DNA from: CADEFX01 sp046154585
GTDB taxonomy: Bacteria > Pseudomonadota > Alphaproteobacteria > Rhizobiales > Hyphomicrobiaceae
Assembly: GCA_046154585.1 (NCBI GenBank)
Contig: JBJXDX010000150.1
Coordinates: 1 to 64,000 of the forward strand
Direction of reading: 5' to 3'
Length of the DNA stretch: 64,000 nucleotides
Positions 35,166 through 42,879 of the stretch are shown piece after piece. The stretch's first letter is position 1. The number at the start of each line of letters is the position of its first letter. A program made the position numbers and the translations under genes. The notes under the pieces were generated by a model. That model ran no database searches, was not told the DNA's origin, and was given only the letters and a program-made list of their open reading frames with translations.

Positions 35166-36029
35166 ATGAAACTCGATTTGCCCGAAGAAGCGTTGCTTGA
35201 TGCCGTTTCCTTCGATCCGCGCGGGGCGGCATTGATGTTGCAGCAGCTTGCCACCGCGCAGGTTTCGATTGCGCGCGCGGGGCTTTTGGACGACATGCGT
35301 GGAGGCGCAAACCTCTCGCCTCAACGATTTCAAGACCTGTTGGAGGCGCTGATAGGCGCAGGCGCTATAAGTCGGTCACCGGACGGTGTTAGCCTTGCAA
35401 TAACACAGGGAGACGCGTTGCGTCACGCTGCCGTGCTAAGAGGTGCCGCTTACGCAAAGTACCGACACCGAGACTCAAATTCGGTAGAGATTACCCTCAG
35501 CCCCCCGGCCCATCCCTCACGCTTGATGGAGGTCTTACCCAAAAGTGGATTCTCGTGGGCTGGCCTTTATCATACCACGGACAGCCTTGCCGAGCTTGCG
35601 AGCCAAGCTCGGCGACGCTTCGTGATTGCAAGCCCCTTCATAGATAAAGAAGGGATGGACTGGGTCGAGAGCCTGTTTGATGCCACGGCAAAGCACCCAA
35701 TTCAGCGCATCCTGATAATTCGGGGCCGCGAGGCAGAGGACGAATACTTGTTGCGTGAGCGCAGCAAAGCGCTACACGACCGAGGAGTTTCGGTTCTGAG
35801 GTACGATATCGAGCATGACCGGGCCGTCAGACCACTTGGATACGAGTCCTTCCATGCCAAGTTGATGCTAGCCGACGACGACAAGGCTTATGTGGGATCA
35901 TCGAACATGACCCGCTATTCGCGCGATTACTCAATGGAATGCGGGGTCGTGATCCGGGGCCCTGGTGCCGCCCCTGTCGCCGCGCTTATTGACGCAATCA
36001 TTCGCATTTCAAAGCCGTGGGTTTTTTAG
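35166..36029 (+). CDS. drmC: DISARM phospholipase D-family protein DrmC
   Basis: 287 aa. One HKD motif is present: H-A-K (230-232), with Asp in the following LADDDKAYV and GSSN (244-247), typical of single-HKD PLD nucleases that dimerise. The first 90 residues look like a helical winged-helix domain. It starts 4 nt after drmB. DrmC is part of the DISARM core though dispensable in the tested Bacillus system. The operon ends at a terminator 107 bp later. Confidence 0.85.
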   Translation: MKLDLPEEALLDAVSFDPRGAALMLQQLATAQVSIARAGLLDDMRGGANLSPQRFQDLLEALIGAGAISRSPDGVSLAITQGDALRHAAVLRGAAYAKYRHRDSNSVEITLSPPAHPSRLMEVLPKSGFSWAGLYHTTDSLAELASQARRRFVIASPFIDKEGMDWVESLFDATAKHPIQRILIIRGREAEDEYLLRERSKALHDRGVSVLRYDIEHDRAVRPLGYESFHAKLMLADDDKAYVGSSNMTRYSRDYSMECGVVIRGPGAAPVAALIDAIIRISKPWVF

Positions 36030-36135
36030 GATCACAGCTTTTCCCTTTGCCACAACCTTGCCACAGGCTCAGAAAGCCCAAGACGGAGAATGGCGGATTT
36101 CTGCGGGTTACGGCGGACCGATTTGTTGTGGCAGA

Positions 36136-36160
36136 AACGGCCCCGAAGGGCCGTTCTTTT
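36136..36160 (+). terminator. Terminator of the DISARM-like operon
   Basis: AACGGCCC-CGAA-GGGCCGTT followed by CTTTTCC: an 8-bp stem with a tetraloop and a short T-run on the plus strand, about 107 bp after the drmC stop. Confidence 0.75.
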
Positions 36161-36193
36161 CCGTAGTACTTATCTATCTAATTGATTTGATTA

Positions 36194-36238
36194 TGGTCGG
36201 GGCGACAAGATTTGAACTTGCGACCCCTTGCACCCCAT
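36194..36238 (-). tRNA. Orphan 3' half of tRNA-Pro(GGG)
   Basis: On the minus strand: T-GGG-GT of the anticodon loop, stem strand GCAAG, variable bases, T arm GCAAG-TTCAAAT-CTTGT, acceptor strand CGCCCCG, discriminator A and CCA. The 5' half is absent here and was not found elsewhere in the window. The break lies in the anticodon loop, as in the tRNA-Leu case. It sits 30 bp from the stop of an integrase gene, so it is the attachment site of that integrase, or a remnant of it. It cannot make a tRNA. Confidence 0.82.
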
Positions 36239-36267
36239 GAAACAAAAATGGCGGATTTCTGCGGGTT

Positions 36268-37482
36268 CTAGACGACACTCGCCACAGATTTGCCACAAGA
36301 ATCCTGCCGCAGCGCAGAAAGCATGCCGGACGCAGGCGCTTTGAGGTTCTCGTCATCGTCGAGAAGATGGCCGTAGACGTTCAGTGTCGTCTCGATGTTC
36401 GAATGACCCATCAACGTCTGGAGCTTTTTTAGGTTCGTGCCCTTCTCGATATGCATCGATGCGAAGAAGTGGCGTAGGTCATAGGGGCGATACTTGGGTT
36501 GTTCCACCGTCTCGCCGTCCTCCTCGATCCTATCCACCAGTCCGGCCTCCAAGCAGGCCATATTAAATCCACGGCGCTGCCAGTTTCGGCGGCAAAGCCA
36601 TTTGCCGTTGGCGGCGGGGAACACGAGATCGTAGCGGTTCTCGGCGGCGTGGTGTTCCGCGTAGTGGCGGACCATCTCGATCACGTCCGGGCTTATCTCG
36701 ATGAACCGCCGGCCCGATGGCGTCTTGGTGACAGAGATTTCATGGCCGCTGCCGTCGATCGCACGGTCAACCAGGACACCATTGTTGCGAAGAGAGGAAT
36801 TGCTGAGGGCCAGGTACTCTTGCGGGCGCATGCCGGAGTCTGCGGCGAGATAGAGTATCGGACGGTAGCGCCGCCATGTGCGGCGGAGGAGTTCGTTTTT
36901 CGAGTTCGCGAGCCGGTCGGCAGCTTCCAGCAAAGCGATGATGTCCTGCTTGCTTGGAATGCTGATCGGTTCCGCATACCGGGAGTCTGCGCGCACACAG
37001 ATCCCCTGAGCGGCGTTGTGCTGAAGCACGCCGCGTATGGTCATTTCCTTCAGGACGGAGTGCAGGGTGGAGAGAACCTTGCTCGCAACAGCCCTGCTGG
37101 TGCCTTCTTCGAGGAGCCATGAGCGGAAGGCCACCACATCGGGCGGCGTCAGTTCGTGAACAGGCCTTGGCCAGTCGTATTCCTTGATGAAGGAAACGCG
37201 GTACTCGTAGTTTTTGCACGTGTATTTGCTGACGGGCTCACGCCCATTGAGACCTTCTTTCTCGCAAACGCGCAGCCATTTTTCGGCAGCGTCGGCTACG
37301 GTGCTGATATCGGGATCGCGACGGGTCGTCGGGGCTAACGTCCTGCCGCTTTCGAGGAAGGCGCGGGCTTCCTTAGCAGTCTCGAACGTCGCGTAAGCGT
37401 AGCCGCCCTTGGCCCCGGTGTTCGCATATCGTACCTGGTACGTCGTTCCTTTGCTGCCTGTGCGCTTCCTGATGTCTGCCAT
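36268..37482 (-). CDS. Tyrosine recombinase (second integrase)
   Basis: 404 aa. SAM-like N-domain (about 60-170), then a catalytic domain with Arg in DSGMRPQE, Lys in VTKTPSGRRF, YDLRHFF (Tyr where H is usual in HxxR), GHSNIETT and the nucleophile Tyr in NVYGHLL. It is encoded right beside a tRNA-Pro(GGG) half and phased TTGCCACA repeats, its probable att site. The start ATG overlaps the stop of the small gene upstream (TAATG), so the two are coupled. It looks intact. Confidence 0.85.
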   Translation of the reverse strand: MADIRKRTGSKGTTYQVRYANTGAKGGYAYATFETAKEARAFLESGRTLAPTTRRDPDISTVADAAEKWLRVCEKEGLNGREPVSKYTCKNYEYRVSFIKEYDWPRPVHELTPPDVVAFRSWLLEEGTSRAVASKVLSTLHSVLKEMTIRGVLQHNAAQGICVRADSRYAEPISIPSKQDIIALLEAADRLANSKNELLRRTWRRYRPILYLAADSGMRPQEYLALSNSSLRNNGVLVDRAIDGSGHEISVTKTPSGRRFIEISPDVIEMVRHYAEHHAAENRYDLVFPAANGKWLCRRNWQRRGFNMACLEAGLVDRIEEDGETVEQPKYRPYDLRHFFASMHIEKGTNLKKLQTLMGHSNIETTLNVYGHLLDDDENLKAPASGMLSALRQDSCGKSVASVV

Positions 37483-37757
37483 TATTCCCTACTGCGCCCG
37501 GCGTGCCGGACAAACTGGTCCTCCAGCTTTCTGGTGTTGTTCAGGGCTTTGACCTGAAGCTCGCGGTATATGCGCACGAGATCGCCCTTCTCGATCTTGA
37601 GCCGTCCGTCGATCGGATCGATGAAGAAGGGAAGCTTGCGGTGACCGTTCGCGTCAGCCTCGGCTGCGCGTTTCATCTGGCGTTCGGAAAGCGAAAGTCC
37701 GAGCTCAGAAAGAACGGCGCGAGCTTGAGTAAGATCAATGTAACAGGGCAAATCCAT
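37482..37757 (-). CDS. Putative excisionase / DNA-binding protein
   Basis: 91 aa. YIDLTQARAVLSELGLSLSERQMKRAAEADANGHRKLPFFIDPIDGRLKIEKGDL reads like a MerR/excisionase-type winged helix in which a helix-turn-helix is followed by a wing that reads a config residue pair. It is directly upstream of, and coupled to, the integrase gene, the usual place for an xis-like factor. The AT-rich 37758-37905 probably holds their promoter. Confidence 0.6.
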   Translation of the reverse strand: MDLPCYIDLTQARAVLSELGLSLSERQMKRAAEADANGHRKLPFFIDPIDGRLKIEKGDLVRIYRELQVKALNNTRKLEDQFVRHAGRSRE

Positions 37758-37905
37758 TTAAATCAACAAATAAACCAGAAATATAAACATCGACTAATAT
37801 AAGACAATTATATCATTTCGGAAATTGAAACGCCAATATTTTCCTTCTTTGGATGCACAATCGCAATGTGGGCGACGGACTCGTCCTTCGCTCATGTCAA
37901 GGCCA

Positions 37906-40900
37906 CTATTGGTGCGCTGCTTTGTAAGCTTCGAATTCCTTGCGCAATTCATTGACCGCATCCATGTGATTGTCGTTTGCGGCTTTTAGCTCGGTGCGCA
38001 GATTGTCGTTATCTGCCTTGAGTTCTTTGATGGCTTCGGTCATGGGCGCGATCAGACCGATATAGTTGACGGTCATTGTTCCCATCTCGTCGCCTGCGGT
38101 CTGGACGAGTTCGGGGTAGATCTTCTGAAGGTCCTGGGCGGAGAAGCCGAACTCGGTTCTTGCCTGGGCATCGCCTTTCATACGGAAGGAGATACCTCGC
38201 AGACCTGCAATCTTGGTCAGCGATCCGTCAAGCGGAGCGACATCAATCTTCAAACGGATGTCCGAGACGTCGGCGATCACTCCCGTATATTCGATGTCGC
38301 CGGTAACATCGAGCGCAACGCTCGGATCAGCGGCCTGATTGATGCTCATACCCGTCGAGGTGATGCGGATGCGTTCGGTGCCGCCCGTGGCCAAGGAAAG
38401 CTTGTCGGCAGTGGCCGCAAACATTCCCGTATCGCCATCAGCGTTGAAGCTGTAGGCCGGCGCAGCTGCGGAACCGACGGGGTTCGCCAGCAGCGGGAAG
38501 GAAACGCCGCCCGAGCCAAGCTGCGTCCATGTCGCGCCTTCGGCGTCGTAAAACTCGATCTTGTCGTTTGGCGTCGCCGTGGTGTTATAGCGGATCATGC
38601 CAGCAACGCCGGCGTCGGGGCGTTGCGTATCCGTGCCGCCGGGAAGCGTGATCGCACTGGTTCCCCCGAAGACCGCCGTTGAAAGTTCCGTCGCGCCCGG
38701 CGATTGTATTGTCAGCCTCGTTGTTGCACCATCTGTACGCAGGGCAATGTTGCCGTCCGTGTTCCCGTTACCGGCCGTGATTGTTACAGAGCCGCCGATG
38801 CCGAATGCATCGGCCGCAGTCAGTGTCACGTTGCCTGACTGGGCGCTTGTTGATGTGGAGCCTCCCGCGCCGCTCGTGATAGTGACAGCACCGCCATTTT
38901 TGTCTGAGTTGCCCGCACCGGCCGTTAGTGTGATTGCAGCCCCAGTGCCGCCGCCCGCCGTGACTCCGCCCGCACCGGCGGTAATATTGACCTGACCGCC
39001 CGCACCCGTCGCCAGCCCGTTTCCGGCCTGCAAGGTGAGCGCGCCGCCGTTTCCAAGGACCGTCGCAGTCTTACCGATGATCCTTATGCCAAGACCGGCA
39101 CCGTTCGTATCGGTTCCGACATTGGTGATGGTCGGTGCGTTGCCCGTCGTGTTGGGCGTGATGCGCAGGTAGTTGACGCCTGAGGCAACGGTGCCAAGTT
39201 CAAGAACTTCTGTACCGCCCGTGGTGAATTCCACGGTGTCAGCAGTGTCGCTGAACATGCCTGTGTTGCTGTCGGCATTGAAACTGTACGCAGGCGCCGC
39301 CGCCGTGCCCGTCGGGTTCGCAAGCAGCGGAAAGCTTACGCCGCCGCCGGAGCCAAGCTGCACCCAGGCTGCGCCTTCGGCGTCGTAGTATTCGATCTTG
39401 TCGTTCGGAGTCGCCGTCGAGTTATAGCGGACCATGCCCGCCACGCCCGTATCCGGGCGCTGCGCGTCCGTGCCGGCTGGCAGAATGATTGCGCTGGTGC
39501 CTTGAAACTCTGCTGTAGCATCTTCCGCCGTGCCGGGGGGCGTCAGCAGCAGGTTTACTAAGGCACCGTTGTTCGTTCTCAGCCCGATACTTCCGGAGAC
39601 GCCCGCGCCAGTGCCATTGCCAGTCGTCAGTATTATATCGCCGCCGCTTCTGTCGGTGCCTACACCGCTACGAGTTGTAATATACATAGCACCACCATTA
39701 CCATCTGATGCAGAACCAGACTCGAGGTTCATGTTGCCGCCATTACCGCCAGCACCGCTTCCCGCACCAGCCCCCATTATGATACTACCACCCTGACCTG
39801 GCCCAGAAGCGTTTGCCGCAATAATCGTAAGGCCACGACCCAGGCCGTTCGTATCGGTACCCACGTTCGTCAGGATCGGATCGGCAGAAGCCGTGCCCGG
39901 AACAAATCTCAAGTAGTTGGTGCCCGATGCTATCGTTGCCAGTTCAAGCACCTGAATCCCGTTCGCAGCAAACTCCACCGTGTCCGCCGTGTCGCTGAAC
40001 ATGCCGGTGTTGCTATCGGCATTGAAGCTGTAGGCCGGAGCCGCCGCTGTGCCCGTCGGGCTCGCCAACTTCGGGTAGGTCTCGCCGCTTGGCGCATTCT
40101 GCGTGCAATCGATGAGCGTGCCGCCGGCATCGGCCGCGCACCATTTGGAGGCGGTCAGCGCGCCGACCTGCGGGTCCTGCTCGGCGGTGTTGGCAACGCC
40201 GCCCTGCAGCAGGGCGCCCTCGAAAAAGGTGACGTCGTTTGCGCTAGCGCCGCCTACGGCGCCGGATCCGGATCCCGTGACGATCGCATATGCTGTCAAA
40301 TAGTCCGTCGAACCGTTCATATCGACAATGGCAGTAACGGTGTCCATCGTTTGCGTTACACTGGACGTGGGGTCCCAGTTCCGCGAATAGACCGCACCGT
40401 TCTTGTAGATCATGGCGCTGCACGACGTTGTGCCGCTAAGGACTCCGCAAGCCACGCTGAACGTGACAATGTATTTGCCGGCGATGGTCGGCGTAAAGAC
40501 TTCCGCTGCAAGGTCAAAATTGTTGTTGGTGTCGAATACTTCTGTGGCCCACGTCACGAGCGTGGCCGTGCCAAGCGTTACAATCTGATCCGCCGTTTTC
40601 TGGACACGGAACGCAACGGGTGTTCCGGTGGTGTTGCTGTTCACCCAGCTCGTGCCATTACAGATGAGCACGACTTGTGCACCGTCCTGGTCGGCATCGG
40701 CTGTCATGCGGGTCGCACCGGTTGGAAAGCCGGCGCAGGAGCTGCCGGGGGCCGTGTCTCCGCCCACAAGCTGCGCGGCCGCCGGGCGCGCGGCAAGGAT
40801 ATAGGCGGCGAATACCAAGAGGACGAGAAAACTGCAGCGCGTTGGCGGCCTTCTTTTCCGAGAAGCCACCCCCAATCGAACTGCTACCGGCGATGTCGCC

Positions 40901-40977
40901 GCATGCGTCGAAGACTTCGGCGGAAGAGAACGGACCCGAATACAAGAGCGTAATGCTACGAAAAGCCCGTGACGCAT
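37906..40977 (-). CDS. Repeat-rich surface protein with C1q-like N-region and S74 chaperone C-terminus
   Basis: 1023 aa from ATG 40977; the hydrophobic segment SFLVLLVFAAYILAARPAAAQ (about 47-70) looks like a signal peptide with a long N-region, so a later start is possible. Next is a C1q/TNF-like beta domain (about 130-260), then copies of a module with PTGTAAAPAYSFNADSNTGMF (at least three) and long Gly/Ala/Thr-rich blocks. The last ~110 residues carry SDIRLK, the Ser-Lys site of S74 intramolecular chaperones that trimerise and release tail-fibre-like proteins, and end in a coiled coil. A secreted trimeric fibre or adhesin is likely. Confidence 0.75.
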   Translation of the reverse strand: MRHGLFVALRSCIRVRSLPPKSSTHAATSPVAVRLGVASRKRRPPTRCSFLVLLVFAAYILAARPAAAQLVGGDTAPGSSCAGFPTGATRMTADADQDGAQVVLICNGTSWVNSNTTGTPVAFRVQKTADQIVTLGTATLVTWATEVFDTNNNFDLAAEVFTPTIAGKYIVTFSVACGVLSGTTSCSAMIYKNGAVYSRNWDPTSSVTQTMDTVTAIVDMNGSTDYLTAYAIVTGSGSGAVGGASANDVTFFEGALLQGGVANTAEQDPQVGALTASKWCAADAGGTLIDCTQNAPSGETYPKLASPTGTAAAPAYSFNADSNTGMFSDTADTVEFAANGIQVLELATIASGTNYLRFVPGTASADPILTNVGTDTNGLGRGLTIIAANASGPGQGGSIIMGAGAGSGAGGNGGNMNLESGSASDGNGGAMYITTRSGVGTDRSGGDIILTTGNGTGAGVSGSIGLRTNNGALVNLLLTPPGTAEDATAEFQGTSAIILPAGTDAQRPDTGVAGMVRYNSTATPNDKIEYYDAEGAAWVQLGSGGGVSFPLLANPTGTAAAPAYSFNADSNTGMFSDTADTVEFTTGGTEVLELGTVASGVNYLRITPNTTGNAPTITNVGTDTNGAGLGIRIIGKTATVLGNGGALTLQAGNGLATGAGGQVNITAGAGGVTAGGGTGAAITLTAGAGNSDKNGGAVTITSGAGGSTSTSAQSGNVTLTAADAFGIGGSVTITAGNGNTDGNIALRTDGATTRLTIQSPGATELSTAVFGGTSAITLPGGTDTQRPDAGVAGMIRYNTTATPNDKIEFYDAEGATWTQLGSGGVSFPLLANPVGSAAAPAYSFNADGDTGMFAATADKLSLATGGTERIRITSTGMSINQAADPSVALDVTGDIEYTGVIADVSDIRLKIDVAPLDGSLTKIAGLRGISFRMKGDAQARTEFGFSAQDLQKIYPELVQTAGDEMGTMTVNYIGLIAPMTEAIKELKADNDNLRTELKAANDNHMDAVNELRKEFEAYKAAHQ

Positions 40978-41222
40978 CAAAACCCCACTTTTTGAAATAC
41001 AAAAACAAAGGCAATAATTAACATTTTAATACTGAAATTAATAACAATCCATTACTTTCTTGTTTTCATAGAAATACGGAATTGCCGATATGATATTGAT
41101 TCGACGAATAAATGAGCATATTGCGTCGCGTTTATTCGATGGGATTTTTCTGGGGAGGAATTAGCGGCTACCGTGGGCGATAATTTTGCCCCGGCTGCCC
41201 GTGGCACGGGCGGCGCGCGGGA
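40978..41222. other. AT-rich gap between surface protein and tRNA-Leu
   Basis: Low-GC stretch, likely the promoter region for the surface-protein gene, with an imperfect inverted repeat CGAATAAA/TTTATTCG (near 41103-41137). No gene found. Confidence 0.5.
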
Positions 41223-41542
41223 TGGTGCGGGCGGGGGGACTCGAACCCCCACAGGCCTTGCGGCCCTACGGATTTTCTTACCAGCTACGGCTTTCGCCGC
41301 CCGCGCCATCGCGCATGTGCGCGCGGCGAGTTTGTGGTCTGGACTATCCCTTCACCGTGCGCCGCTGTTGGCGGCGTTTAGGTGCTGCCCGTCTAGTCTC
41401 TACACCTTCCCGGCTAAGGGCTTGGCTCGGGATTACCATGTGAAAGGTTTCCCCGAATTTGGGCAGTTCTACGTCGCGGATTTCCCCGCGCGCACTCAAG
41501 TTGACTTAAGTCCGTTGCGTCTACCAGTTTCGCCACGCCCGC
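41223..41542 (-). tRNA. Complete tRNA-Leu(UAA) interrupted by a group I intron (surrogate tRNA)
   Basis: 5' exon 41542-41508 begins GCGGGCG and ends in the loop at ACTT. The 3' exon 41276-41223 begins AAAATCC and ends CGCCCGC-A-CCA. Spliced, it has acceptor GCGGGCG/CGCCCGC, anticodon stem ACGGA/TCCGT with loop CTTAAAA (anticodon UAA), variable arm GGCC-GCAA-GGCC and T stem of five G-C pairs. It differs in sequence from the broken host tRNA-Leu(UAA). Its 5' end is only 5 nt past the integrase stop codon, so it may be transcribed through from the integrase gene. Confidence 0.93.
41277..41507 (-). ncRNA. Group I self-splicing intron in the tRNA-Leu anticodon loop
   Basis: 231 nt, no open frame. 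P1 forms between exon/intron ACTTAAG and the guide CTTGAGT, placing the conserved U-G wobble at the 5' splice site. The core elements appear in order: P (AACTGCCCAAATTC), Q (AATCCCGAGCCAAGCC), R (GACTAGACGGGCAGC) and S (AAGGGATAGTCC), with P7 formed by GACTA/TAGTC. The last intron base is G, as required. Small tRNA-Leu(UAA) introns of cyanobacteria and plastids are subgroup IC3; this one probably belongs there. Confidence 0.92.
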
Positions 41543-41547
41543 GTCTG

Positions 41548-42735
41548 TCAGGCGCTGGAGCCTTTCTCGCCCTGCGCCTGTTGTTGCCTTCGCCGCCGCG
41601 CCTTGCGCCTGTTGATCGCCGAAGCATCGAGGCGGTTCTTGAGGTGAACCGCATAGTATTTCTCGATCATCTCGACGCTGGTGCGGCAGTTCTTTGCGAT
41701 CTGGTAGATATCCGCGCCCTCCAGTAGGCGCAAGCAGATGTAGGTATGCCGAAGGCTATAGGCTGTGCGCGCATTTCCCTCGCGGTCATGCTTCAGGCCC
41801 TCTTCCTTGAGGATACGCCCTAACAGGACTCGGTGCGACTTGGGGAAAAGCCGGTCGGTCGGCTTCGGATCGTTGCGCTCCTGCAAGCGCCGGAACGGAT
41901 GCACGGCCCCGGCCGTGCTCTTGCAGTAGCCGACGCCGCGCTTCCCGCGCACCTCGATCTCAAGGATGGTTTCGCTGCTGCCCTCATCGTCGATGACGGA
42001 GACATCGCGGTACTCAAGCCGTGCTGCCTCGTCCGGTCGCAGGCCGGTGTTGGCCATGAACAGGACGTAGTCGTGAAGCTGCTCGCACTCCCACCGGTAG
42101 CGTTCGCGCCGGGGCGCAAGCGCCCGCCTGCGCGTTGCCTCGTAGAGCTTCTTGTACTCTTCCGCCGAGAACCATGCCCGGTGGGCGATCTTGCCTGCGG
42201 CCCGGTACGGCTCCGACATGTCGGGAAGATGCGTGAGCCAGCCGTGCCGGAGGCCGGTTTTGAGGACCTGACGGAGGCACACCATTTCCTGATGCAGGGT
42301 GTTACGGGCCGGGGGTTTGCCGCGCCGGGTCTGCATGGTGCGGCGGTGCATCCGGTATTCCTGCAGCTTGCCAGCCGTGACTTCTGAAAGCCCGAGCTTG
42401 CCGAAGAAGGGCGTCAGGTAAACGCGCAGCCGGATGCGGTGGCCCTCGACATAGGCGGGGTGCCGGTTGCCTTCCGTGATGACCGGGAACTCCTTCATGA
42501 ACTGGCCTGCGGCTTCGGCGAAGGTCTTCTCGGTTTTGATCTCGCCGCGCCGGAGCTTGCCCTTGAGCTCCAGATACCAGTCCTCGGCAAAGTCCTTTGC
42601 CTTGGCGAGGCTCTCTTCCTTCGTGGTGACGCGCCGGTTGCGCCCGGCGAGATAGGCCGCGCACTGCCAGTGGCGGCCAGAGCCGCGCCGGTAGAGATGG
42701 ACCTTGCCGCCCATGATGGTGTGGGTTTCGGCCAT
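41548..42735 (-). CDS. Tyrosine recombinase, integrase of the tRNA-Leu element
   Basis: 395 aa. Catalytic residues: Arg in NTGLRPDEAARLE, Lys in RGKRGVGYCKST, YSLRHTYICLRLLEGAD (Tyr in place of the first His) and the Tyr nucleophile in EMIEKYYAV. A basic tail follows. It lies 137 bp from attR and 5 nt from the surrogate tRNA. It is the natural candidate for the enzyme that cuts tRNA-Leu(UAA) genes in the anticodon loop, since it is the integrase nearest the junction and the GTGTAAG arm-site candidates. Confidence 0.88.
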   Translation of the reverse strand: MAETHTIMGGKVHLYRRGSGRHWQCAAYLAGRNRRVTTKEESLAKAKDFAEDWYLELKGKLRRGEIKTEKTFAEAAGQFMKEFPVITEGNRHPAYVEGHRIRLRVYLTPFFGKLGLSEVTAGKLQEYRMHRRTMQTRRGKPPARNTLHQEMVCLRQVLKTGLRHGWLTHLPDMSEPYRAAGKIAHRAWFSAEEYKKLYEATRRRALAPRRERYRWECEQLHDYVLFMANTGLRPDEAARLEYRDVSVIDDEGSSETILEIEVRGKRGVGYCKSTAGAVHPFRRLQERNDPKPTDRLFPKSHRVLLGRILKEEGLKHDREGNARTAYSLRHTYICLRLLEGADIYQIAKNCRTSVEMIEKYYAVHLKNRLDASAINRRKARRRRQQQAQGEKGSSA

Positions 42736-42762
42736 GGGCGCACCCGGAAGGTGTGGAAGAAT

Positions 42763-42780
42763 GTGTAAGGCTTGTGTAAG
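42763..42780 (+). promoter_or_regulatory. Right-end GTGTAAG pair, arm-type site candidates
   Basis: GTGTAAG at 42763-42769 and 42774-42780, matching the pair at 7574-7592 in orientation. The second copy is also part of a small hairpin AAGGCTT-GTGT-AAGCCTT followed by T residues (42767-42790), so a terminator role on the plus strand is an alternative. Confidence 0.55.
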
Positions 42781-42871
42781 CCTTTTTTCCGGGTCAAAGA
42801 AGTAAAAAAACGCCTCTAAAGCACTGATCTAAAATGATGATTAACGATCATCAAGTTGCATGTTTTTATGG

Positions 42872-42879
42872 TTTTAAGT
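42872..42879. other. attR core of the tRNA-Leu element
   Basis: TTTTAAGT, identical to attL (7505-7512). On the right it runs into the 5' half of the host tRNA-Leu; on the left into element sequence. Confidence 0.88.

Larger units (their letters stand above)
36089..36267 (+). repeat. 21-bp direct repeat flanking the tRNA-Pro fragment
   Basis: AATGGCGGATTTCTGCGGGT(T) is found at 36089-36109 and 36247-36267, identical over 21 bases and 158 bp apart. It flanks the terminator and the tRNA-Pro half. It could come from a local duplication at an integration junction or be a regulatory site for the integrase. Confidence 0.75.
36047..36297. other. Attachment region of the second integrase, with phased arm-site candidates
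   Basis: TTGCCACA occurs at 36047-36054 and 36058-36065, 11 bp apart. A second pair, TCGCCACA at 36279-36286 and TTGCCACA at 36290-36297, is again 11 bp apart. One inverse-oriented near-copy, TGTGGCAG, is at 36127-36134. They bracket a tRNA-Pro 3' half. Same-face helical phasing fits integrase arm binding sites. Confidence 0.6.
7505..42879. mobile_element. Integrative mobilizable element (IME) in tRNA-Leu(UAA), carrying a surrogate tRNA
   Basis: About 35.4 kb between two 8-bp cores. It splits the host tRNA-Leu(UAA) in the anticodon loop and holds a tyrosine integrase at its right end (41548-42735), a complete intron-containing tRNA-Leu(UAA) beside it (41223-41542), a MobQ relaxase, an RSF1010-like oriT and a coupling protein. 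No VirB/Tra channel genes are present, so transfer would need a helper system. Cargo: AbiE, two Fic proteins, a predicted nuclease pair, a DISARM-like operon, a surface protein. A second integrase beside a tRNA-Pro half suggests the element grew by fusion of two elements. Confidence 0.9.

Noticed and set aside
38397..40040. CRISPR-like or tandem DNA repeat array in the surface-protein gene
   Set aside because: The repeated segments are protein-coding modules with variable spacing and length in an open frame, not short identical repeats with unique spacers.
41277..41507. Variable-arm expansion or unrelated insertion instead of an intron in tRNA-Leu
   Set aside because: The insertion is in the anticodon loop, has the four group I core elements in order, a U-G wobble at the 5' site and a terminal G.
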